A stretch of DNA of 64,000 nt. Source: Methanosarcina barkeri 3. GTDB taxonomy: Archaea > Halobacteriota > Methanosarcinia > Methanosarcinales > Methanosarcinaceae. Location: the NCBI RefSeq assembly GCF_000970305.1, contig NZ_CP009517.1:620001-684000 (forward strand), written 5' to 3'. Under the pieces are notes generated by a model. That model had not been told where the DNA came from, did not search any database, and was given only the letters and a program-made list of their open reading frames with translations. A program made the translations under genes and the position numbers. The stretch's first letter is position 1, and each line of letters starts with the position of its first letter. Below, one piece after another: positions 28,210 to 37,145 of the stretch.

Positions 28210-28687
28210 TTATGATCATTTTTCAATCTCTTACAGTAGCAGGTGTTGCAAATATTTTTGAATTTTTCAAATTAGAAGGGAAATAAACTCTCTAAGGCAT
28301 GAGTTTATCTCTTTATGACTCAACTTTCCAGACATTTTTTTGACTCTTTGAACATCTGTAAAACTCAGTTGAAAATTATGTTGAATTTTTCTGAAAGTGC
28401 TATGAGTAATAATGTAATGTTTATAGTGAAATCTTGCCATTCAATTATTGGAATCATTGTATTTTCCTCCGTTCGTATTCTTCGTATGCTTTTTTCTTCG
28501 TATACTTTTTATATTTTTTCACATTCACTATTTTATAGACAAGAAGCCTACATATATGATTTAAATATATATAGTGAAATTTTCTTTTAATATGGCGATA
28601 ATTAAATTGAAATTTACATGAAAACGCGGTAATACCAATATATTTCCCTCCACTTTTAACGCTGTACTCTTCCTAAGAGATTTTGCA

Positions 28688-28745
28688 TAGACACCAATTT
28701 AAGATAGAATGATCCTAGGAAATTATTATTTTAAATTAGTGTCTA
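28688..28745. repeat. Hairpin family, divergent copy
   Basis: tagacaccaatttaa (28688-28702) pairs with ttaaattagtgtcta (28731-28745) with one mismatch. The arms keep the 'caccaRtt' core of the family. Confidence 0.5.
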
Positions 28746-28901
28746 CAAAGATTTTTTATCTACCAATCTGCTCAGAGAATGTCAAAGTCATTGAATATTA
28801 CTCTGAACTTCTGGCACAGAATAATCACAAAGTACTGAATATCCATCAGTTTCCCCCCGATCTTCAATTGATATTCACTATTCTCTTTGGGTAATTTTTG
28901 A

Positions 28902-28976
28902 ATAGGCACCAGTTCAAGAAAAGTGGATTCATAGGATTTGTCTACTTAATCTTGAAATGTGGCTATTATAGTTATT
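28902..28976. repeat. Hairpin family 'ccagttcaagaca', copy 2
   Basis: Left arm ataggcaccagttcaaga, loop aagtggattcataggatttg, right arm tcttgaaatgtggctat. Both the loop and the right flank (attat..ttatttttc) match copy 1, while the stem has decayed. Confidence 0.6.
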
Positions 28977-28979
28977 TTT

Positions 28980-29534
28980 CCCAAAATATTAACACTATAT
29001 GCTACTTTTAGCAATTAACTTAGTACAATGTTTTTTCGAAAGCCTATCTTAATTTTAAGGCTGATATATCTAAGTTTTAATTGCTAGTAGGCATATTAAA
29101 CATATAGTTTTAGTTTATATAAAGCATATGGAATAAATTTTACTTACAATTAAATAGTCCTGGAAAATCTGGGCGAATTTGATGGGGAAATATGGAATTA
29201 CTTTTTTATTTGATCACTATTGTGAGTATATCTAAAAATGCTGATAAAAAAACTTTTAAATATTTACTTTTCTATTTTTACTAAAAAATAAGGATTATTT
29301 TTAAAAAACAAGTTAAATCTAGCTATTTAATGTAGTTATAGTATATATAAAAGGATAATTTACTGAAATGAGCGAAAATATTATTTTGAATCCAAATCAT
29401 AATACCTCGTATTTTTAATTAAAATGAGTATTTTTTTTCTAGAAGTATAAAAGCTGGATTTATTCAAAGAATTCATATTTAGGAATTTCTTGCTTTCCTG
29501 CACCTTAACCATTCTGAAAAAGATAAATTTTCCA
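28980..29534. other. AT-rich spacer
   Basis: No gene or strong structure recognised. Confidence 0.4.
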
Positions 29535-30182
29535 TTAAATCTTGACATTTCAATTAATTCTCTCGATCACTTCAACTTCTTTTTCTTAACCAGGTTCGCT
29601 CTTGAGTCTTCAAAATCAAATCCGACAAGTTTAATATTTCTTGTCGGGAACTCCTTTGCAATAAAAACGAATCGGTCTCCCTGAATAAGTCCTATAAAAT
29701 TGTAGACCTTATCAGAACACTTTATCCAGGCAGCCATTAAAGTGCTTGAGAAGGGGCACATATTATTTAATTTATAAATATTGTCTCCCTGGATGTGGGT
29801 AAGGATTATTGAACCTTATTTACAAAAAAAATTTTATTTTTCAATACAACTTCAGAATTGTCATCAAAACCGGTACGGATAACCTCAGGCACAATGTCCG
29901 CATCCGTTAGTACAACAGCACTCTATCGGCCGCAATTACCGTAAAATCAGAAAGATTGATTCCGAAAAGTCACTCCTGAAACCTGAGCATTTCTACAGGC
30001 TAGGACAGTCCTTTCGGAAAGACGGACTTTTCGGAAAGACAGACCTTTTGGAAAGACAGCCTCTCGGAAATCACGGCTTTGAATTCAATGTACTGACAAT
30101 AGTTTTTTGGTCAGCATGCTAGAAATGAAAATTTCTGCCTTTTCATCTCCTGCCAGGTCAAGTTCGAAATCTTAAGGAACTC
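29535..30182 (-). pseudogene. Decayed second copy of mptE
   Basis: Read on the minus strand, this stretch follows the intact mptE at 40393-41034 from its codon ~13 onward. Shared blocks include gagatgaaaaggcagaaatt, tctttctgattttacggtaa and the C-terminal KLVGFDFED with VKKKKLK. The copy has frameshifts and a deletion of the segment between the Asp-rich centre and the KVYNF motif (~45 residues). A Trp codon near the end has become TGA. Extra short repeats of 'cggaaagac' are inserted near 30000-30060. Confidence 0.8.
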
Positions 30183-30999
30183 ATTCGGAAATTAATTTCC
30201 TGATAGTAGATTTCCTGATGGTAAAATCTACACGGATCAGTTACCTGTCAAGGTTGCATTCCCTAATCGTAGAGTTGAGTTTTGACAAGTATAAAAATAT
30301 GTTTACAGATAGAACATTAGAATTATTATAATCAAGATGACAGGAGGTCAGTAAATAACACTTAATTAGTGTGATATTGAGAACATAGAAGGATAGAAGT
30401 GAACTACCGCTAAAGTAGAGACTTAGCATCTTCCTGAATCATTCTTCCGCCTAATGTCGAAAGGCCATAAGCTACTCCGCGTACCACAGATGAAAAAGTA
30501 AGAATATGATATTCAGCGTTTAAGGAATTCTATAAGGGACTTAAAATTGGATTAAATATCAGTAAACAACGCTTTCAGTCCAGAGTCAACAACGGAGAAA
30601 TCCATCTCATATTTAACACATAGTCTCTCAAAAACAAACAATAAGTCAAGTAAGTCCTTAAAAATGACAGTGAAATATATTCCAGCCTCACCGAAACGAG
30701 GAACAAATAGTTAAACGATATTAGGTGTACTCTAAAAGCAACGTCAACCAAGTACAGGTAAATGACTATTTTTTCAAATTTTTTATAATAAGGATAAATT
30801 GTTCGGCTGTTTTTATTTATTTTCTAGTTATATACATTTATATTCCTAAGTAGAGTAAATTTTGGCTTATTGTTTTAACAATATGGAAGCGCAGTCTAGA
30901 TTACTTTAACAATTAACCATTATATTTGTTACAAGATGTTTACACTTACAGATTTTAAAAAATTAACTGTGCAATATTGAAAATAATGGAAGACCAAAC
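30183..30999. other. AT-rich spacer
   Basis: No supported gene; it ends with the upstream region of the thioredoxin lipoprotein. Confidence 0.4.
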
Positions 31000-31521
31000 A
31001 TGAAGAAATCAGTTATATTGCTGATCTTGCTTGTATTAGTACTCTTTACAGCTGGATGTGATGAAAAAACTCCACAAAATTCAATAAGTTCTGAAGTAAA
31101 TATGGAGAAAAGTGTTATTGCTATAACCCAACTGGAACAGTTAAACACATCTCTTCAGAAAACTCCTGTCTTTGTAAAGATCGGATCTAGATGGTGTCCA
31201 GAGTGCCGGTCTTTGAAGCCTGTTCTTGATGAATTAGCAGTAGAATATCAGGGAAAAGCAACTATTGCTGCCATAGATGCAGACAAGAACCCTGAACTGG
31301 CAGAGTATTTTAACACAATGTATATTCCGGACTCATTTGTGATTGTGGGCATTGAAAATGGAACATACGTCTATATGCAGGAGAATGGAAATGTCAGCAC
31401 AGACAGATCTAAGGCCAGGTTTGTTGGACGAAACGATACTGACGAAGAAATGTTTAAAAAAGTTCTGGATCTCTCCCTTATTCAACAGAAAAAAGCAGAT
31501 GCAAGTGACACGAAATATTGA
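31000..31521 (+). CDS. Thioredoxin-fold lipoprotein
   Basis: An exported thioredoxin-like protein. The first 20 residues form a signal peptide with a lipobox ending LFTAGC (Cys20), predicting a lipid anchor on the outer face of the membrane. The thioredoxin domain carries the active site RWCPEC (~residues 66-71) and the cis-proline region YIPDS. Its C-terminal half (IVGIENGTYVYMQENGNVSTDR) closely parallels the end of the NosD-like fusion at 60555-62057, so the two are paralogues. A disulfide-exchange role on extracytoplasmic proteins is likely. A small membrane protein with a CPVC motif follows after ~100 bp. Confidence 0.85.
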   Translation: MKKSVILLILLVLVLFTAGCDEKTPQNSISSEVNMEKSVIAITQLEQLNTSLQKTPVFVKIGSRWCPECRSLKPVLDELAVEYQGKATIAAIDADKNPELAEYFNTMYIPDSFVIVGIENGTYVYMQENGNVSTDRSKARFVGRNDTDEEMFKKVLDLSLIQQKKADASDTKY

Positions 31522-31619
31522 CTAATAGATTTAATCTCAAAATCTGGACATAAATAGAAAACTAAAGGTTAAAGCAAAATTCAATATTTCAAATAAATTT
31601 AAAGAATAGGAGGACAATT

Positions 31620-31853
31620 ATGGTTTGCCCAGTGTGTGTGGTTGGAGGACTTGGATTTATTCTCAGTCGAATTCTTGGGTTCCCTGATGTTTTCGTTGCT
31701 TTTGTAGTCGGGATGCTGGCGACTTCGATGGCTTACTGGGTAAATCATATCATGGGGAAAAAGTGGGGGAAGAGGAAAGGTCAACTTGTAGTGCTCAATA
31801 TCTTGTTAGGGATTACGTTCCTGTATTCTCTAAAATTGATAGGGTTGTGGTGA
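31620..31853 (+). CDS. Small membrane protein with CPVC motif
   Basis: 77 residues: an N-terminal MVCPVCVVGG, one helix at ~7-40 (with a kink at RILGFPD), a basic loop GKKWGKRKG and a second helix at ~52-75. A good AGGAGG ribosome site lies 5-11 bp before the ATG. The two cysteines and the neighbouring thioredoxin lipoprotein suggest an electron-relay partner, but this is inference from position only. The family is not recognised. Confidence 0.7.
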   Translation: MVCPVCVVGGLGFILSRILGFPDVFVAFVVGMLATSMAYWVNHIMGKKWGKRKGQLVVLNILLGITFLYSLKLIGLW

Positions 31854-31970
31854 GGTAGAAAAAAGACATACTTCAAAATTTTGTGCAACTATTTTGTCCT
31901 AAACCAGTTTTCTGCAGTAAAATTTTGTTCTTTTATATTTTTATATAATCCATTTTCGTTTGTTCTGCAA

Positions 31971-32420
31971 CCATTGACCCGCAACCGTTGACCCGCAACC
32001 GTTGCGCCGGTTGATCACGCCGTTGTAATGCTTTAGATTTTGCAGTGATTTTCGATCAAGCCTATAGGGTTTGGGGATAAGGTTTCTCAAATCTAAAAGT
32101 TACTTAAGTTTTCACTCAAGCCTTTTTTGAAAAGGCTTGCGGTCAAGCAGTTTTTTAAAAAAGGCTTGTGATCACGCCTATAGGGTTTGGGGATAAGGTT
32201 TCTCAAATCCAATGTTTCTCGTGTTTTCGATAAAACCTTTTCTCAAAAGGTTTTCGAGCAAGCTGTTTTTTAAAAAAGGCTTGTGATCACGTCTATAGGT
32301 TAGAGGATAAGTTTTTCAAATCCAATAGTTGCTTGGGGTTTTCGGTCAAGCCTTTTTTGAAAAAGGTTGCAGACAAGTAGTTTTTTGAAAAGGATTGCGC
32401 TCAAGACATTATCAAAAGGT
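31971..32420 (+). repeat. Dispersed hairpin-rich repeat, copy 2
   Basis: Contains the modules of 3776-4137, here with three cctatagggtttggggataa-type blocks alternating with caagccttttttgaaaagg palindromes. Confidence 0.8.
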
Positions 32421-32510
32421 TATAACCGTGCTTGCCAGATGGCCTAAAACGAAATTAAGAGATCTCAGGAGTTCTGAGCTTGTTGAGAATGTAGCCCTCC
32501 TTACCCCTGA

Positions 32511-32589
32511 TTCAGCCCTCTTGAGCTAACGAAGTGAGCGAAAAGGGCTCCGTCCTCCCGAGACGGGACTCGGGTGACGGAACTCGGGC
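32511..32589 (+). repeat. Single copy of the 67-bp two-hairpin repeat
   Basis: ttcagccctcttgagctaac onward is nearly identical to the units at 10391-10628, including the ccgtcctcccgagacgg hairpin and two cggaactcggg-type tails. Confidence 0.85.
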
Positions 32590-32690
32590 AGCGAAGCATT
32601 TACATGTAAGGTGAACATAAAGTGCACGAAAAGCCGACTAAAAGACAGGCAAAATAAAAATAAAATTGGAAGACTGGTAGAGGAAAACCA

Positions 32691-33158
32691 ATGGCTGTAT
32701 GGAAAGGAAAGAAAGTAATTCTACATACCACTATGGGCGATATAACAATTGAGCTTTTTGAAGACATGCCGGTTACGGCAGGAAATTTTGCAAAACTCGT
32801 GGAGAAAGGCTTCTATGACGGAGTTGTTTTTCACAGGGTGATCGACAAATTTATGATCCAGGGTGGAGACCCAACAGGTACAGGTATGGGAGGACCAGGC
32901 TACGAGATTCCGGATGAGTTCACAAGCCATAACCGGAACGACAGGGGAACTATATCTATGGCAAATGCAGGCCCTAATACAGGCGGCAGCCAGTTCTTTA
33001 TCAACCTCGTGAACAATAATTATCTTGACAAGATGCACCCCGTCTTCGGGAAGGTAGTCGAAGGCATGGATGTTGTAGATTCTATGGGAAAAGTCAAAAC
33101 TGACCGTCAGGATCGCCCGAAAACCGAAGTGAAAATTATAAAGGCTGAACTGGTCTGA
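32691..33158 (+). CDS. Cyclophilin-type peptidyl-prolyl isomerase
   Basis: Cytosolic proline isomerase of 155 residues, no signal peptide. Signature elements: FHRVIDKFMIQGGDPTGTGMGGPGYEIPDE, then GTISMANAGPNTGGSQFFINLV and LDKMHPVFGKVVEGMDVV. The catalytic Arg (FHR), the Gln of MIQGGD and the SQFFI block are all present. It is transcribed alone. It assists folding of newly made proteins. Confidence 0.95.
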   Translation: MAVWKGKKVILHTTMGDITIELFEDMPVTAGNFAKLVEKGFYDGVVFHRVIDKFMIQGGDPTGTGMGGPGYEIPDEFTSHNRNDRGTISMANAGPNTGGSQFFINLVNNNYLDKMHPVFGKVVEGMDVVDSMGKVKTDRQDRPKTEVKIIKAELV

Positions 33159-33211
33159 AACTTCTTAGTGCTTCAGGGCATTTCATACCTTTTATTTTTC
33201 CTATCTTTCAG

Positions 33212-33291
33212 TTATCTGTTCTTGTATTATCCGTTCTTGTATTATCCGTTCTTGTATTATCTGTTCTTGTATTATCTGTGTATTATCTATT
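33212..33291 (+). repeat. 16-bp tandem repeat
   Basis: Five tandem variants of ttatccgttcttgtat downstream of the cyclophilin gene. Confidence 0.85.
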
Positions 33292-33559
33292 TTTTACCTC
33301 TTATTTTTTCATGTTTTCTATTTTCCGTTTTTGCTATTCGGTTATTAACTTATTTACTATTTTTATCTCTATATCTAATCATGTTCTCTATACACCCCCT
33401 TCTGAATCTTTTTTCTTGAATCTTTTTTCTGACTATTATTTTTGATCACCATTTCTGATTGCAATTTCTGCACACGATTTCTGATCTAGTTTTCGGATAC
33501 TATGATAAAAAAGCCCGCATAATTAGAATATAATTTCTTTTATCGGAGACTGAAGCCTG

Positions 33560-35251
33560 TTGAACACAGGAGAAGAGATTTTTGTGTTGAAAACAGAAGA
33601 GGAATTGGATTTTCTGGCAAGTGAAACTCTTAAAGCCAGGTATCTGCGTGAGGGAGAAAAGGACTGGAAGGATGTCTGTGAGAGAGTTGCAAAGGCAGTT
33701 GCATTAACTGAGGAAGAGTATCTGGATTTCAAAGACCTCATGGTCAGGAAGATTTTTCTTCCAAGCTCGCCCACGCTTATGAATGCGGGTACTGAATTCG
33801 GACAGCTTGCAGCCTGTTTTGTAATTCCTGTGGAGGACGGAGTCGAGGAAATCTTCAGTTCGATAAAAACTGCAGCCCTAACCCAGAAAACGGGAGGAGG
33901 TACTGGGTTTGATTTCTCAAAAATACGCCCTGAAGGTTTTACCATTTCATGTGGTAATGACGGGACTAGCGGTCCTGTAGCTGTCATGAAACTTTTCAAT
34001 GAGGCAACCGAGATCGTAAAACAGTTTGGAAGGCGACGAGGTGCCAATATGGGCATCCTTGATGTTTCCCATAACGATATCCTTTCTTTCATCAGGGCAA
34101 AGCATGTCGAAGGAGAATTGAGTAATTTCAATCTCTCAGTTATGGTACCTGATGCTTTCATGGAACTTGTTGAAGCTAATAAGGTTGACGAAGTTTGGAA
34201 CAGGCAAACAGGTATGACAGTCGGGAATATATTTTCCGAGATTGTAGAGGGAATATGGAAAAATGGTGAACCTGGCATTCTTTTCTATGACCGAATAAAC
34301 AGAGATAACTTCACACCTGCCCTTGGTAACATCTCGGCTACAAATCCCTGTGGTGAAGAGCCACTTCTGCCTTTTGAAGCCTGTAACCTGGGCAGCATAA
34401 ATCTTTCACTTTTCGTTACAGACAGAAAGGTAAACTGGGACTTCCTCAGGGAAGTAGCCGGAAAAGCTATCCGTTTCCTGGATTACGAAATTGATGAGAA
34501 TATATATCCTGTTCCGGAGATCGAGGCTGCAACTAAAAGGACCAGGAAAGTAGGGCTTGGAGTAATGGGGCTTCATGATATGCTTTTAAAGCTCGGGCTG
34601 CCCTATGACTCACAGGAAGCCCTCAAGCTTGCGGAAAAGCTTATGGAACAGATTACCTGGGCTTCAATCAGAGAATCAAGGAAGCTTGCTACGGAAAAAG
34701 GAAGTTTTCCGGAATATGAGGATTCCTCATGGGAACTTCCAATGAGGAACGCTGCACTAACCGCAGTCGCTCCGACAGGCACGATCAGTATTCTTGCCGG
34801 CTGTTCGGCAGGAATTGAACCTGTCTTCAGCTGGGTCTACAGGCGAACTCAGACCGTAGGCAGGGAATTTATGCTTGTTCATCCGTTTTTTAAGGCGTAT
34901 TTCAAACCAAAACTGTCGGAAGCTGACTATGAATGGCTTCTAGAGCATGTCTATAAGTATGGTACGTTGCAGGATGTGGAAAATTCAGAACTTGTAAGTG
35001 AAGAGGATAAGCAGCTTTTCAGGTCAGCCCTTGACATTGACTGGAAGGCTCATATTGATATGCAGGCCTCATTTCAACGGCACTGCCATGCCGGAATTTC
35101 GAAAACTATAAATATGCCTGGCTCCGCAAGAAAAGAGGATATCAAACAGGCTCTAGTTTATGCCTGGAAACAGGGACTTAAGGGGCTTACTATCTATAGG
35201 ACCGGAAGCAGACAGCATGTAGTACTTAGCCTCCAAAAATTTAAAAATTAA
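33560..35251 (+). CDS. Adenosylcobalamin-dependent ribonucleotide reductase (class II), short form
   Basis: Reduces ribonucleotides using coenzyme B12 (NrdJ group). Conserved features: SSPTLMNAGTEFGQLAACF with the first active-site Cys, KTGGGTGFDFS, the radical-site region ATNPCGEEPLLPFEACNLGSINLS, the C-terminal part APTGTISILAGCSAGIEPVFSW, and WKQGLKGLTIYRTGSR. No N-terminal ATP cone is present. The protein ends ~12 residues after the GSR motif, so the usual tail with the CxxC pair that re-reduces the active site is absent. The sequence after the stop is a tandem repeat. The tail may have been lost, or another reductant docks directly. TTG start at 33560 with GGAG upstream. Confidence 0.85.
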   Translation: MNTGEEIFVLKTEEELDFLASETLKARYLREGEKDWKDVCERVAKAVALTEEEYLDFKDLMVRKIFLPSSPTLMNAGTEFGQLAACFVIPVEDGVEEIFSSIKTAALTQKTGGGTGFDFSKIRPEGFTISCGNDGTSGPVAVMKLFNEATEIVKQFGRRRGANMGILDVSHNDILSFIRAKHVEGELSNFNLSVMVPDAFMELVEANKVDEVWNRQTGMTVGNIFSEIVEGIWKNGEPGILFYDRINRDNFTPALGNISATNPCGEEPLLPFEACNLGSINLSLFVTDRKVNWDFLREVAGKAIRFLDYEIDENIYPVPEIEAATKRTRKVGLGVMGLHDMLLKLGLPYDSQEALKLAEKLMEQITWASIRESRKLATEKGSFPEYEDSSWELPMRNAALTAVAPTGTISILAGCSAGIEPVFSWVYRRTQTVGREFMLVHPFFKAYFKPKLSEADYEWLLEHVYKYGTLQDVENSELVSEEDKQLFRSALDIDWKAHIDMQASFQRHCHAGISKTINMPGSARKEDIKQALVYAWKQGLKGLTIYRTGSRQHVVLSLQKFKN

Positions 35252-35254
35252 AAT

Positions 35255-35430
35255 TGTTATTGTCTGTAAAGAACAGAAAGCTGTAATCTTTAAAAAACAG
35301 AAAGCTGTAACCTTTAAAAAATATAAAGTTGTGCTCTGTAAAAAACTATAAAACTGCAAACTTTAAAAAACATAAAGCTGTGGCCTACAAAAACTATAGA
35401 GCTGTAACCTGTGAAAACATAAAAGTGTAA
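35255..35430 (+). repeat. Degenerate ~26-bp tandem repeats
   Basis: Variants of aaaaaacagaaagctgtaac repeat six or seven times directly behind the ribonucleotide reductase stop. Confidence 0.75.
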
Positions 35431-35565
35431 CTTCTATAAACTGTTCATTCTCTCTAAACCGAATCAGGAGACTTCAATGAAATCTACACCCCAAACAGTG
35501 TAATAAATATTATACTGTGTTATCTTACTAAAAATATATATACATTTAATCACTCTAAATAATAT

Positions 35566-36531
35566 ATGACTGATACATTCAAACATCACCTTGAATTGTT
35601 AATTGCCTGCGTGATTTATGGTACCGTTGGAATCTACATGCAACAACTTGAGGATATGTCTATAGGGTCAATTATTTTCTATAGAATATTCTTCGGACTG
35701 ACAGCTCTTTTATTCTATCTTTCAATTACTCAAAACCTAGGTCAGTTAGCTTTAAAAAGAAAAAAGAAATACCTGCTTCTTCTTGGAATCCTGTATGTTT
35801 TGCAAATGTTTTCCTATTATTCGGCAATTCGTTATCTTGGAGCTTCTTCAGCCGTTCTTCTGCTCTATACGGACCCGATATATCTGACTATTCTTGCTCC
35901 TCTACTGCTTGGGGAAAAGAACACGGGAAAGACTATTCTCGCACTCTTCCTGGGTTTGATAGGGGTTTTCTATATAACACGGCCGGAAGGAGGCTTTGAG
36001 CAGATCGAATTTGGCAGCAGTTATCTTAAGGGAGTACTCTTCGGGCTTACAGGAGGTCTTTTCAGCAGTGGCGTAATAATCTCGGTTCGTTATCTCAGAG
36101 ATGAATATAATGGACTTACCCAGCTATTCTGGCAGAGTGCAATCAGCCTTTTCTTTCTTTCACCGTTCGCAGTTTCCGTTCCACGAGATATACTTACCGG
36201 AAACCTTCCAGTCCTGGTGCTCTTCGGGGTATTGATTACAGGAATCGGTGCAGTGTTCTATATAAGAGGTGTAACAGGCGTGAACGCTATTACAGGCAGT
36301 CTCTTTACTCTGCTTGAACCGGTTTCCTGTATGTTCTTCGATTATACTGTACTGGGAAGCTCGATTCACAGTGGAATGTTCACTGGCTGTATTTTCATCC
36401 TTGCTGCAGCAATTGTAATAAGCCTTGATAACTCAGTTTCCCCGATAAAAACATTTTTCCTGAACAAGGCAGCCTCTGGCAAAAGGACTTTTGTCAGAAA
36501 AAAACCGGTTTTAAGAGCTGAGGATAAATAA
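35566..36531 (+). CDS. EamA/DMT-family transporter
   Basis: Ten hydrophobic helices in two EamA halves (about 5-140 and 160-290); the conserved end of the first half reads RYLGASSAVLLLYTDPIYL and the second GSLFTLLEPVSCMFFDY. The family exports or imports metabolites such as amino acids; the substrate is not readable. A TATA-like aaaatatata (35530-35539) lies ~27-35 bp before the ATG with no ribosome site, so the transcript is probably leaderless. Basic C-terminal tail. Confidence 0.85.
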   Translation: MTDTFKHHLELLIACVIYGTVGIYMQQLEDMSIGSIIFYRIFFGLTALLFYLSITQNLGQLALKRKKKYLLLLGILYVLQMFSYYSAIRYLGASSAVLLLYTDPIYLTILAPLLLGEKNTGKTILALFLGLIGVFYITRPEGGFEQIEFGSSYLKGVLFGLTGGLFSSGVIISVRYLRDEYNGLTQLFWQSAISLFFLSPFAVSVPRDILTGNLPVLVLFGVLITGIGAVFYIRGVTGVNAITGSLFTLLEPVSCMFFDYTVLGSSIHSGMFTGCIFILAAAIVISLDNSVSPIKTFFLNKAASGKRTFVRKKPVLRAEDK

Positions 36532-36616
36532 AATTCTATGTCTGAGTTTTATTTTTTCCTTTCTCCATCCTTTCTCTTTTTCTCAAATTAATCTGCTTCT
36601 GTCCCTTTTGAGCTCA

Positions 36617-36855
36617 ACGGTTGATCCGCAACGGTTGACCCGCAACCGTTGCGCCGGTTGATCACGCCTATAGGGTTTGGGGATAAGGTTTTCAAATCCA
36701 AAGGTTACAGTTTTCGGTCAAGCCTTTTTTGAAAAGGCTTGTGAGCAAGCAGTTTTTTAAAAGACTTGTGATCACGCCTATAGGGTTTGGGGGATAAGTT
36801 TTTCAAATCCAAGCACTGCTTGGGGTTTTCGCTCAAGCCTTTTTTGAAAAGGCTT
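36617..36855 (+). repeat. Dispersed hairpin-rich repeat, copy 3
   Basis: Same modules and order as the copies at 3.8 and 32 kb. It begins 'caacggttgatccgcaac' and ends in a caagccttttttgaaaagg palindrome. Confidence 0.8.
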
Positions 36856-37145
36856 GGTATAACAAAGCTTAAATCAAGTACAGCAATTACTGAATAAATT
36901 GATTGGCATGTGGAAGATCCGTTTTCTTCAGGACAGACAAAAACGTTCTTTCCCGAACACGGATATTATGTTCGTTAAATACTTATTTGAAGGTTGATAT
37001 ATAAGCGGCGGTAGTAAAGTTTTCCAGTAGTCCACCGGTTTGCATTTATTATTAATACTTATCGGGCAGCTGCAGGACATCTGCAGGACAGGACTGCACT
37101 GACCGCACTTTCACTTTAGCTAATCTTTCTTCAGGGAGACCCTAT

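Noticed and set aside
33523-34278. 251-codon minus-strand frame
   Set aside because: It is the antisense shadow of the ribonucleotide reductase gene; the plus-strand frame carries all family motifs.
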